Shown here in pieces: positions 42,340-50,067 of a DNA stretch of 56,765 nt. Within the stretch, counting starts at the first letter, position 1. The number at the start of each line of letters is the position of its first letter. The position numbers and the translations under genes were made by a program. Origin of the DNA: Candidatus Polarisedimenticola svalbardensis (lineage in GTDB: Bacteria; Acidobacteriota; Polarisedimenticolia; Polarisedimenticolales; Polarisedimenticolaceae); NCBI GenBank assembly GCA_014764515.1, contig JACXWD010000011.1:20620-77384 (forward strand), written 5' to 3'. The notes beneath the pieces were generated by a model. That model was not told the origin of the DNA. It ran no database searches and saw only the letters and a list, made by a program, of their open reading frames with translations.

Positions 42340-43377
42340 GTGCGGGATATCCTTGACCACATCCGTGACTGGCGGAAACAGGGCAGAAAGATAGCCGTAG
42401 CCACCCTGGTCCAGGTCTGGGGATCGGCTCCCCGGCGGCCAGGGGCCCGGGTCGTCGTGTCCGACGCCACGGAGCTGGCCGGTTCGGTGAGCGGCGGCTG
42501 CGTGGAATCGGCCGTACTCCAGGAGGCGGTGGAGGTTTTTCATACCGGCCGGGCCCTGACCCTTGAATACGGTGTCACCGATGAAGACGCCTGGGCGGTC
42601 GGTCTGACCTGCGGAGGCGCCATCGAGCTGCTGGTGGAAGAGATCCCCGGGGAAGGGGACGACCCGGTGTGGGATACGGTCCTGGACCGGGTGGAGTCTG
42701 AGGCACTGTTCGGCATGGCTACGGTCCTCGCCGGGGACCGGGCCGGCGCCCGCCTTGTCGTCTCCCCGGATGGCGCCAGGGCAGGCAGCCTGGGAGAGTC
42801 CGGACTGGACGATGGGGCGGCCGCATTCCTTTCTGAAAGGTTTCCGAACCAGGGCGCGTGGCGTCATCAGGTTCCCGGCCACGATTGTGAGCTGTTCCTC
42901 GAGATCCTCGGCCCCAGGGACAAGCTGGTGATCTTCGGCGGCGTCCATATCGCCATCCCCCTGGTGCGGATGGCCAGGGACCTGGGCTGGCACACCACGG
43001 TGGTGGACCCCCGGACCGCGTTTGTGACCCGGGAACGTTTCCCGGATGCGGACCGGCTGCTGACCGACTGGCCCGACAAGGGATTGGCGAATCTGGGAGT
43101 CGACGCCGGCACGGCAGTAGCGGTTCTGAGCCATGATCCCAAAATCGACCTGCCGGCAGTCCGGGAAGGGCTGGCCTCACCGGCATTTTATGTCGGCGCG
43201 CTGGGATCGCGGAAAACCCACAAAAAACGGGTGGATGCGCTGGAGGGCGCCGGTGTCTCCCGGGAGGAGATAGCCAGGATCCACGCCCCGATCGGGCTGG
43301 ACCTGGGAGGGCGTGAGCCACAGGAGATCGCTCTTGCGATCCTGGCCGAAATCGTTGCGGTCCGGTGCAAGAACTGA
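42340..43377 (+). CDS. XdhC/CoxI-family protein
   Basis: 345 residues, GTG start at 42340, one base after the recJ stop. The N-terminal XdhC/CoxI domain has VATLVQVWGSAPRRPGARVVV, the GSVSGGCVESAV motif and LTCGGAIELLVE. The C-terminal Rossmann-like XdhC_C domain has LVIFGGVHIAIPLVRMARDLGW and FYVGALGSRKTHKKR followed by HAPIGLDLGGREPQEIALAILAEIVA. The family matures and inserts sulfurated molybdenum cofactor into xanthine dehydrogenase and CO dehydrogenase type enzymes. No such enzyme is near, so it works on a partner encoded elsewhere or has another role. Confidence 0.92.
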   Translation: MRDILDHIRDWRKQGRKIAVATLVQVWGSAPRRPGARVVVSDATELAGSVSGGCVESAVLQEAVEVFHTGRALTLEYGVTDEDAWAVGLTCGGAIELLVEEIPGEGDDPVWDTVLDRVESEALFGMATVLAGDRAGARLVVSPDGARAGSLGESGLDDGAAAFLSERFPNQGAWRHQVPGHDCELFLEILGPRDKLVIFGGVHIAIPLVRMARDLGWHTTVVDPRTAFVTRERFPDADRLLTDWPDKGLANLGVDAGTAVAVLSHDPKIDLPAVREGLASPAFYVGALGSRKTHKKRVDALEGAGVSREEIARIHAPIGLDLGGREPQEIALAILAEIVAVRCKN

Positions 43378-43398
43378 ATGGTCCCGAAACCGGCCTGC

Positions 43399-43407
43399 TG
43401 ATAGAAT
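43399..43407 (+). promoter_or_regulatory. Extended -10 promoter for a leaderless aminotransferase mRNA
   Basis: TGA-TAGAAT (extended -10) ends six bases before ATG 43414, the same spacing as at recJ. No Shine-Dalgarno is present in the 36-base gap. Confidence 0.5.
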
Positions 43408-43413
43408 CCCACC

Positions 43414-44727
43414 ATGGCTACCAACACCAGAACCAACGAACTTTCCTTTGGTGAACCGGAGCAGTTCGCCTCCTCTTTTTCCAGCCTGAGCAAGGGTCTC
43501 AAAGGGTCCAGGATCCTTCAGATCGCAGGGCAGGTTCGGGAGCTGATCGCCGCCGGTGAAACGGTCTACAACCTGACCGTAGGTGACTTCGATCCGTCGA
43601 TGTTCCCGATCCCGGCCGGGTACAAGGACCGCATCAAGGCGGCGCTGGACGACGGGCAGACGACCTACCCGCCGGCCGACGGGATGCCGGAGCTCCGGGC
43701 CGCTGTGGCCGAGTACGCTTCGCGGGTCTGGAACGTGCCGTTCCAGCCGGTCAACGCCATCATCGGCGGAGGCGCCCGGCCGATGATCTTCGCCACCTAC
43801 AAGGCGCTGATCAACCCGGGGGAAAAAGTTGTTTACCCGGTGCCGTCGTGGAACAACCACTATTACACCACCATCGCCGACGCCAACGTGGCCCAGCTCG
43901 AGACCGTACCGGAAAACGGTTTCATGCCGACCCTGGACGATCTCGCGCCTCACATGAAAGATGCCCGGCTGCTGGTTCTGAACACTCCTTCCAACCCGAC
44001 CGGCACAGTGATCGATCCCGAGATGCTCCGTGCCATCACCCAGGGGATCGTGGACGAGAATCTCCGCCGGGCGGAAAAAGATCAGCCCAGGCTGTTCCTG
44101 CTGATGGACATGGTCTACCACGCACTGGTATTCGGGGACCATCGCCACGTCCACCCACTGGAACTGGTGCCGGCGGCGGCTCCCTGGGTGATCTCCCTGG
44201 ACGCAGTCTCCAAGGGGTTCTGCGGCACCGGCGTTCGGGTCGGCTGGGGACTGGCGGCCCCTGCAGTCATCGCCAAGCTGAAACCTCTCATCAGCCACAT
44301 GGGCGCATGGGCGCCTCGGGCGGAGCAGGTTGCACTGGCCGGTTTCCTCAGGGATCGGGAAGCGGTGGAATCGTTCCAGGACCACCTTGTCGCCGGCGTC
44401 GGTGAACGTCTCGATACGTTGTACAAGGGGTTCGCGGACATGAAGGCCGACGGTTACCCGGTGGAGTGCATTGCGCCGGAAGGCGCCGTGTTCCTTTCCC
44501 TGCGGCTGAACTGGATCGGCAAGAACATGGACGGCAAGGCGATGGAGAGCAACGAGGATATCCGCACCCTCCTGCTGGAGAAGTCCGGTATGGCCGTGGT
44601 GCCGTTCCAGGCCTTCGGCCGGGCGGCGGAGGACGGCTGGTTCCGCATGTCCGTTGGAGCGGTGACCTCGGATAACATCCGGGGGATGTTCCCGAAAGTC
44701 CGCGCTCTCATGGACGGGATGCGCTGA
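43414..44727 (+). CDS. Class I/II pyridoxal-phosphate aminotransferase
   Basis: 437 residues. Fold type I signatures: GGGARPMIFATYKALINPGEKVVYPVPSWNNHY, a VLNTPSNPTG motif, LLMDMVYHALVF with the Asp that contacts the pyridine N, and the Schiff-base Lys in SLDAVSKGFCGTGVRVGWG. The N-terminal ~25 residues are extra and polar. Closest in pattern to aspartate-type transaminases of subgroup I, but the exact substrate pair is uncertain. It is transcribed apart from the upstream XdhC-like gene, probably from the extended -10 box at 43399. The TonB receptor gene begins three bases after its stop. Confidence 0.92.
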   Translation: MATNTRTNELSFGEPEQFASSFSSLSKGLKGSRILQIAGQVRELIAAGETVYNLTVGDFDPSMFPIPAGYKDRIKAALDDGQTTYPPADGMPELRAAVAEYASRVWNVPFQPVNAIIGGGARPMIFATYKALINPGEKVVYPVPSWNNHYYTTIADANVAQLETVPENGFMPTLDDLAPHMKDARLLVLNTPSNPTGTVIDPEMLRAITQGIVDENLRRAEKDQPRLFLLMDMVYHALVFGDHRHVHPLELVPAAAPWVISLDAVSKGFCGTGVRVGWGLAAPAVIAKLKPLISHMGAWAPRAEQVALAGFLRDREAVESFQDHLVAGVGERLDTLYKGFADMKADGYPVECIAPEGAVFLSLRLNWIGKNMDGKAMESNEDIRTLLLEKSGMAVVPFQAFGRAAEDGWFRMSVGAVTSDNIRGMFPKVRALMDGMR

Positions 44728-44730
44728 TCC

Positions 44731-46878
44731 GTGTTGCCTCGCCTGCTGGTGATCCTGGCTTCGTGTTCGCTTGCCCTGGCGGCTGCTGCGGCAGAGACGT
44801 CGCCTGAATTTCAGATCCTGGGGGCCGACGGCCGTCCGATGGCCAACGCCCGGATCATGCTCCTGGGCAGGATCGAGCCGGTCAGCGTTGACGGTGACGG
44901 CCACTTCCGGTTGATCCCGTTTCCCGAACTTCCGGTTGAACTGCTGATCATGGACGGCGCCGGACGGCTGGCCGGTACGGTCCTGCTGGAAGCGATCGTT
45001 CCGGTGGACGGCCCGGTGGTGTTGACGCTGAACCCCGTCGGCCTGGAAGCGGTGACGGTTGTGCTGGGTTCCAGCCCGTCTACCGCCTCGTCGCCGGCCG
45101 CCGCCGCCACGATGATGACACGAGAGGAGCTGGACCGGGCCCGGCCGTCACGGCTCGTGGACACCCTTGCGGCGGTTCCCGGCGCCGAGAATTCCGGCTC
45201 CGGGCAGACGGCGGCGCCGACGATCCGGGGCCTGTCCCGTGGGAGGACCCTGGTGCTGCTGGACGGCGCCCGGGTGACCACCGAACGGCGGGCCGGGGCA
45301 TCGGCCACCTTCCTGGATCCGTTTTCCCTGGAATCCACCGAACTTGTGAGAGGACCCGGATCGGTCGCTTACGGCTCCGACGCCCTGGGCGGAATCCTGC
45401 ATGCGCGGACCGTCCGTCCGGTGCCAGGAGAGTTTGCCGGAAGGTGGGAACTGGCGGCCGGGGGAGGTGTACCCTACGGATCCGCAGCTTTCGGGGTGAA
45501 CCTGCCGGCCGGCGAACAGGGCAGCTTCCTGGTGCAGGGCCACCAACGCAGCTTTGACGATTACGAAACGCCGGACGGCACAGAGGAGAACTCTTCGGCC
45601 AGGGACCGCGGCTTCCTGGTTCGCGGCCGGATGCCGTGGTTGTCCGGCGATCTGAATCTCGGGTTCCAGTTCGACGAGGCCATAGATGTGGAACGGCCGG
45701 CCTCCAACACCGGCACCAGCCGCACCGACTACCCGCTGGAGCGGTCGGAGCGTTTGACCCTGGACTGGACCCGCACCGGCCTGTCCGGCTGGTTCAAGGA
45801 ACAGACGGTGCAGCTCTTCCTCGGTCGCTACCGTCTGGAAACCGAGCGTGAGGACGATGAACCGGGAGGAGTCGAGATCAGCGGCTCGGATGTTTCCGCC
45901 TCCGACTATTCGATCCGGGTCGCAGGGATGCGGGAGCGGGAGGGGTATCGCCTGCAAGCCGGCCTGGATCTGAACGGCCGGGCAGGCCTTGAGGCGGTCG
46001 GCTCCATCGACTCGGCTCAGAGAACCGACGCCGGGTTGTACATGGAAGGTGAGCGCTTTCTGGACGGCGGTCGCTGGACCGTCTCAGGTGGCGCACGACT
46101 CGACCAGGTGCGATCCAGCAACAGTGGCGGTAACTTCGGCGACCGCACCAGTTCCAACGGCACCGCTTCCGGATTTGCCGCCATCGGGTTGCGGCCGTGG
46201 GAGTCGGCGACCCGGTTTACCTTCCAGGTTGCCCGTGGCTTCCGGGACCCGTCCCTGTCGGACCGGTACTTCTCCGGCACAACCGCCCGGGGAAGGATCA
46301 CCGGCAACCCGGACCTGTCGCCTGAAACCTCCCTGCAGTTCGACCTGTCCGCCACGACCCGGGTGGGACGCACCACCGTTGCGGCCTACGGGTACCACTA
46401 CACCGTGTCGGATCTGATCGAGCGTTTCGAAACGGCGGAGGACGAGTTCGGATTCCGAAACCGGGACGAAGTGGTTATCCGGGGTCTCGAACTTGAGGCT
46501 GACACCGTACTGGCCGAGGGTTGGACCCTCCGGACCATCGCCGGCCGGTCGGAGGGCGAACTGGAAGACGGCTCCCGCCCCAACGACATACCGGCAGCCA
46601 CGGTAGGCGCCACGGTGCAGCACAGTGCAAGTGACCGGTTGTGGTACCGCTTCGGCGGTCGCTACGTTTTCCGTGACGAAGACGCGGGTTCCACCGAACA
46701 GCTTGTACCCGGATATGCCGTGCTGGATATGGTGGTCGGCTGGGAGGCGAAAACCGGCTGGTCGGCCCGGCTGGTCCTGAAGAACCTGGCCGACCGCAAC
46801 CACCTGGCCAGCGCCGACCGCAGGGCGCCGTCAGCGCCGGGACTGTCGGCGGCGCTGGTGGTTTCCGGGCGGTTCTGA
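44731..46878 (+). CDS. TonB-dependent outer-membrane receptor
   Basis: 715 residues, GTG start at 44731 following the aminotransferase by three bases. A signal peptide (MLPRLLVILASCSLALAAAAA) is followed by a carboxypeptidase-regulatory-like beta domain (about 24-115), a plug with MTREELDRARPSRLVDTLAAVPG, IRGLSRGRTLVLLDGARV and VRGPGSVAYGSDALGGIL, then a ~500-residue beta-barrel with alternating aromatic strands. The last residue is Phe (VVSGRF), the barrel-assembly signal. It imports a siderophore, cobalamin or glycan with TonB energy; the ligand is not predictable. An obvious TonB box is not seen. Confidence 0.93.
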   Translation: MLPRLLVILASCSLALAAAAAETSPEFQILGADGRPMANARIMLLGRIEPVSVDGDGHFRLIPFPELPVELLIMDGAGRLAGTVLLEAIVPVDGPVVLTLNPVGLEAVTVVLGSSPSTASSPAAAATMMTREELDRARPSRLVDTLAAVPGAENSGSGQTAAPTIRGLSRGRTLVLLDGARVTTERRAGASATFLDPFSLESTELVRGPGSVAYGSDALGGILHARTVRPVPGEFAGRWELAAGGGVPYGSAAFGVNLPAGEQGSFLVQGHQRSFDDYETPDGTEENSSARDRGFLVRGRMPWLSGDLNLGFQFDEAIDVERPASNTGTSRTDYPLERSERLTLDWTRTGLSGWFKEQTVQLFLGRYRLETEREDDEPGGVEISGSDVSASDYSIRVAGMREREGYRLQAGLDLNGRAGLEAVGSIDSAQRTDAGLYMEGERFLDGGRWTVSGGARLDQVRSSNSGGNFGDRTSSNGTASGFAAIGLRPWESATRFTFQVARGFRDPSLSDRYFSGTTARGRITGNPDLSPETSLQFDLSATTRVGRTTVAAYGYHYTVSDLIERFETAEDEFGFRNRDEVVIRGLELEADTVLAEGWTLRTIAGRSEGELEDGSRPNDIPAATVGATVQHSASDRLWYRFGGRYVFRDEDAGSTEQLVPGYAVLDMVVGWEAKTGWSARLVLKNLADRNHLASADRRAPSAPGLSAALVVSGRF

Positions 46879-46905
46879 GCCGGCGGTAAAATTCGACCTT
46901 CTGCC

Positions 46906-46934
46906 GGGACAATCTAACCTTATTAGCGTATATA
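46906..46934 (+). promoter_or_regulatory. Candidate promoter for the first secreted protease
   Basis: GGGACA (46906-46911) and TATATA (46929-46934) are 17 bases apart, about 47 bases upstream of the ATG at 46982. The surrounding 103-base gap is locally AT-rich compared with the rest of the window, as expected for a promoter. Confidence 0.45.
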
Positions 46935-46981
46935 AGCGGTTACGTCGGCGGCCGAGCGGGTTGTCCGGCAGGAGGACATTC

Positions 46982-49900
46982 ATGTTTTTGAAGTCGGCAT
47001 GTCGAGGCGAAGTTCGCCTTTTTGCTTGTTATATCGCCATATTTCTGGTTTTGGCCGCCGCTCCCACTATGGCCGCAGGTGGTTCGCCCGGCAGAGTCCA
47101 TCTCAAGATAGGCTCGTTCGACCCGACGGTTTCGCTCCCGGAGCTGCCGGAACGTCTTCGGCAGAACAAGGAGCCGGAGGCCGGCGTTTTCGTCGTCCAG
47201 TTCAACCAGGCGATCGATCCGGGCGTGTTGCAAAGAATCCGGACTGCCGGCGCTGAGACCTTGAAATACCTCCCGGACAATTCTTACCTGGTGCGGTTGC
47301 CTGCCGGTGCCGCCGCCGCCATCCGAGGCCTGTCCTCCGTGCGCTGGCTGGGGCCGGTACAGCCCGGCTGGAAGCTGGCCCCCGATCTGGGAACCAGGCC
47401 GTTCCAGGATCCGTCCCGGCGGATCGGTGGCCGGATGGATACGGTGGTCGATCTGTTTCCCGGGGCCGACGGAGAAGCGGTGTCCGCCCAGGTCGCCGCC
47501 ACCGGCGCCGAAATGGTGCAGATCGTCCGGTTCGGGAAGACAGTTCGTCTAAAAGTCCGAGGCGTAAGAGAACAGCTCGAACAGATTGCCGGTATTCCTG
47601 AAGTCGCCTGGATCGAGGAGGCGGCGGAAATCACATCTCGCAATGAGGAAGGCCAGTGGGTTGTGCAAACCGATGTGGTTGATTCCCGCACCATCTGGGA
47701 CCACGGCCTCCACGGTGAAGGGCAGGTTATCGGCCATATCGACGGCCGGATCAATATCAACTCCTGCTGGTTCAGTGATCCTGTGAACAACACCCCTGGC
47801 CCCGGCCATCGTAAAATCGTGGCCTACCGTTCGGCATCCGGGCTCGGCACCGATTCCCACGGCACCCACACCGCCGGCACCGTGGCCGGTAACCAGGAAC
47901 CTGTAAACGGTGTCTTCACTGCCAACGGCCATGCCTATATGGCGAAGATCTCCCACACCAACTCCAACGACGTCTCCGGATTCAACAACTCATCGTCCAA
48001 CCTGTACGCCAACCTGGAGGCGGCCCACCAGGACGGCGCCCGGGTTCATACCAATTCGTGGGGCGATGACGGCACCACCGTCTACACCACCTGGTGTGAG
48101 GATATCGACCAGTTCAGCTACGACTACGAAGACTCCCTGGTCCTGTTCGCCGAAACCAACGGAAGCGCTCTCAAGACCCCGGAAAACGCCAAGAACGTCC
48201 TGGCCGTCGGCGCCACCCAGCGAGGCGCCTCTGCGGACAACCACTGTTCCGGCGGGACCGGCCCTGCCAGTGACGGCCGCAGGAAACCGGAGATCTACGC
48301 GCCGGGTTGTTCCACCAGCTCGGCCTCCACCACCAGTTGCTCGACGACCTCGAAGACCGGCACCTCCATGGCCTGTCCGGCGGTCACCGGCGCCGGCGCC
48401 CTGGTACGGCAGTACTTCGAGGAAGGCTGGTATCCTTCCGGCGCCGCCAACGTCGCAGACACCATCACCCCTTCCGGCGCGCTGGTGAAGGCGACCCTGT
48501 TGAATTCCACGGTGGATATGACCGGGGTCACCGGCTACCCCAGTAACAGGGAAGGATGGGGGCGGGTTCTTCTTGAGAACAGCCTGTACTTCAATGGCGA
48601 CATCCGGGCCACCTCCCTCCTGGCCGATATCAGGAACCTGGATGGATTCGTCACCGGGGAGGAAGCATCGTTCCCGGTTCAGGTCACCGGCAACGGCGAA
48701 CCGCTGAAGATCACCCTGGTCTGGACCGAACCGGCTGCCGCCAACATGGCATCCCAGGCCGCCATCAACGACCTGGATCTGGAAGTCCGGGCTCCGTCCG
48801 GCGCGCTGTACCTCGGTAACGTCATGGACACCGCTTCCGGAGTTTCCGTCACCGGGGGATCGGCCGACACCATCAACAACGTGGAGATGGTCATCCTGAA
48901 CGGACCGGAAACGGGAGAATGGACGGTCACTGTTAAAGGGACCGCCGTCAACGAAGGTACCCAGGGCTTTGCACTGGTCGCTTCGGGAGAGGTGACACCG
49001 TTCGTTCCCGGGGCGCTGCGATACGTTTCCCACCTCAGCCGGGATGACGCCCCCCTAGGGAACGCCGACGGCATCGTAGACCCCGGCGAAACCATCACCC
49101 TGGAGCTGACCCTTCGCAACGCAGGATCGACGACGATCACCGGTATTTCCGGAACGATGGCAGGCGACCGGCCGGACCTGGTAAAGGTCACACGGCCTGT
49201 CGCCGCGTTCCCGGACATGGGACCGGACAGTTCCACAACATCCAGTTCGCCGCACTACCGCTACACCGTCTCGCCGGATGCACCGTGCGGCACCATCGTC
49301 CGGTTTGAAGATGTTCTGTTTTCCTCTGACGGGGAAGGATCGGTGGTATTTCGTGTCGAGGTCGGGAAAACCCGGCTGGACCAGCCCGGTTCAGGAACAC
49401 CGGTGGCGCTCCCCAAGAAGTCGGCTACGCCGGTCAGTTCAACCGTCGATATCGGAGACAGCTTCACCCTTCAGGAAGTGGATGTCGAGCTGGACATCGC
49501 CCACGGCGATGTAGGGGAGTTGATCGTACAGATAACGTCGCCTCAGGGAACCGCGGTTACGCTGCACAACCAGTCCGGAGCCGGTACGGCGGACCTGACA
49601 GCGACTTACGATGCCGGCCGACAGCCGGACGGTCCCGGGAGCCTGGCGGACTTCAACGGGCAGCAGGCCCAGGGAACCTGGACGCTTTCGGTGACCGACA
49701 ACACAGGCGGCAGGGTCAAGGGCGGCAGTTTGAACGGCTGGACCCTGATGCTGAAGGCGACAACGCCTATCAGTTGCACGCCGCTGGCTTGTGGAGATGC
49801 CGTGCCCGACACAGCCTCCGGCGCCAGGATCGACGCGGTGAACGGATCCGATCTGCAGCTCTCCTGGGATCCGATGGCCGGCGCATCCGGTTACCGTGTG

Positions 49901-50050
49901 TGGAAATCCATTAGCCGGGAATTCGCTGAGGAAAAATTCGTTGGCTCAACCAGCAGCACCGCACTCACGGAATCAGGAGGCCTCACCGACCTGTCGGACT
50001 GGTACTACCAGGTCCGCGCTGTGAACAGCTGTGAGTGGGAAGGGCCCTGA
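46982..50050 (+). CDS. Secreted S8 (KP-43-like) serine protease with P domain
   Basis: 1022 residues; ATG 46982 follows GGAGGA. A signal peptide (to about residue 32) and a propeptide-like region precede the subtilase domain (about 235-540). The triad is Asp254 (in GHIDGRIN), His293 (HGTHTAG) and Ser462 (GTSMACP), with Asn393 for the oxyanion hole in FAETNG. The usual DTG and AAGN.G contexts are altered but the key residues stay. Downstream are a beta-sandwich, a NADGIVDPGE module (near 700), a proprotein convertase P domain (about 815-925, DIAHGDVGELIVQITSP and GTWTLSVTDN), and a FN3-like end. Likely exported by type II secretion to degrade extracellular protein. Confidence 0.9.
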   Translation: MFLKSACRGEVRLFACYIAIFLVLAAAPTMAAGGSPGRVHLKIGSFDPTVSLPELPERLRQNKEPEAGVFVVQFNQAIDPGVLQRIRTAGAETLKYLPDNSYLVRLPAGAAAAIRGLSSVRWLGPVQPGWKLAPDLGTRPFQDPSRRIGGRMDTVVDLFPGADGEAVSAQVAATGAEMVQIVRFGKTVRLKVRGVREQLEQIAGIPEVAWIEEAAEITSRNEEGQWVVQTDVVDSRTIWDHGLHGEGQVIGHIDGRININSCWFSDPVNNTPGPGHRKIVAYRSASGLGTDSHGTHTAGTVAGNQEPVNGVFTANGHAYMAKISHTNSNDVSGFNNSSSNLYANLEAAHQDGARVHTNSWGDDGTTVYTTWCEDIDQFSYDYEDSLVLFAETNGSALKTPENAKNVLAVGATQRGASADNHCSGGTGPASDGRRKPEIYAPGCSTSSASTTSCSTTSKTGTSMACPAVTGAGALVRQYFEEGWYPSGAANVADTITPSGALVKATLLNSTVDMTGVTGYPSNREGWGRVLLENSLYFNGDIRATSLLADIRNLDGFVTGEEASFPVQVTGNGEPLKITLVWTEPAAANMASQAAINDLDLEVRAPSGALYLGNVMDTASGVSVTGGSADTINNVEMVILNGPETGEWTVTVKGTAVNEGTQGFALVASGEVTPFVPGALRYVSHLSRDDAPLGNADGIVDPGETITLELTLRNAGSTTITGISGTMAGDRPDLVKVTRPVAAFPDMGPDSSTTSSSPHYRYTVSPDAPCGTIVRFEDVLFSSDGEGSVVFRVEVGKTRLDQPGSGTPVALPKKSATPVSSTVDIGDSFTLQEVDVELDIAHGDVGELIVQITSPQGTAVTLHNQSGAGTADLTATYDAGRQPDGPGSLADFNGQQAQGTWTLSVTDNTGGRVKGGSLNGWTLMLKATTPISCTPLACGDAVPDTASGARIDAVNGSDLQLSWDPMAGASGYRVWKSISREFAEEKFVGSTSSTALTESGGLTDLSDWYYQVRAVNSCEWEGP

Positions 50051-50067
50051 TTGCCTGGAGAAAGTTC

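Noticed and set aside
43177-44904. 575-residue antisense open frame over the aminotransferase
   Set aside because: It crosses three real genes on the plus strand and has no domain pattern.
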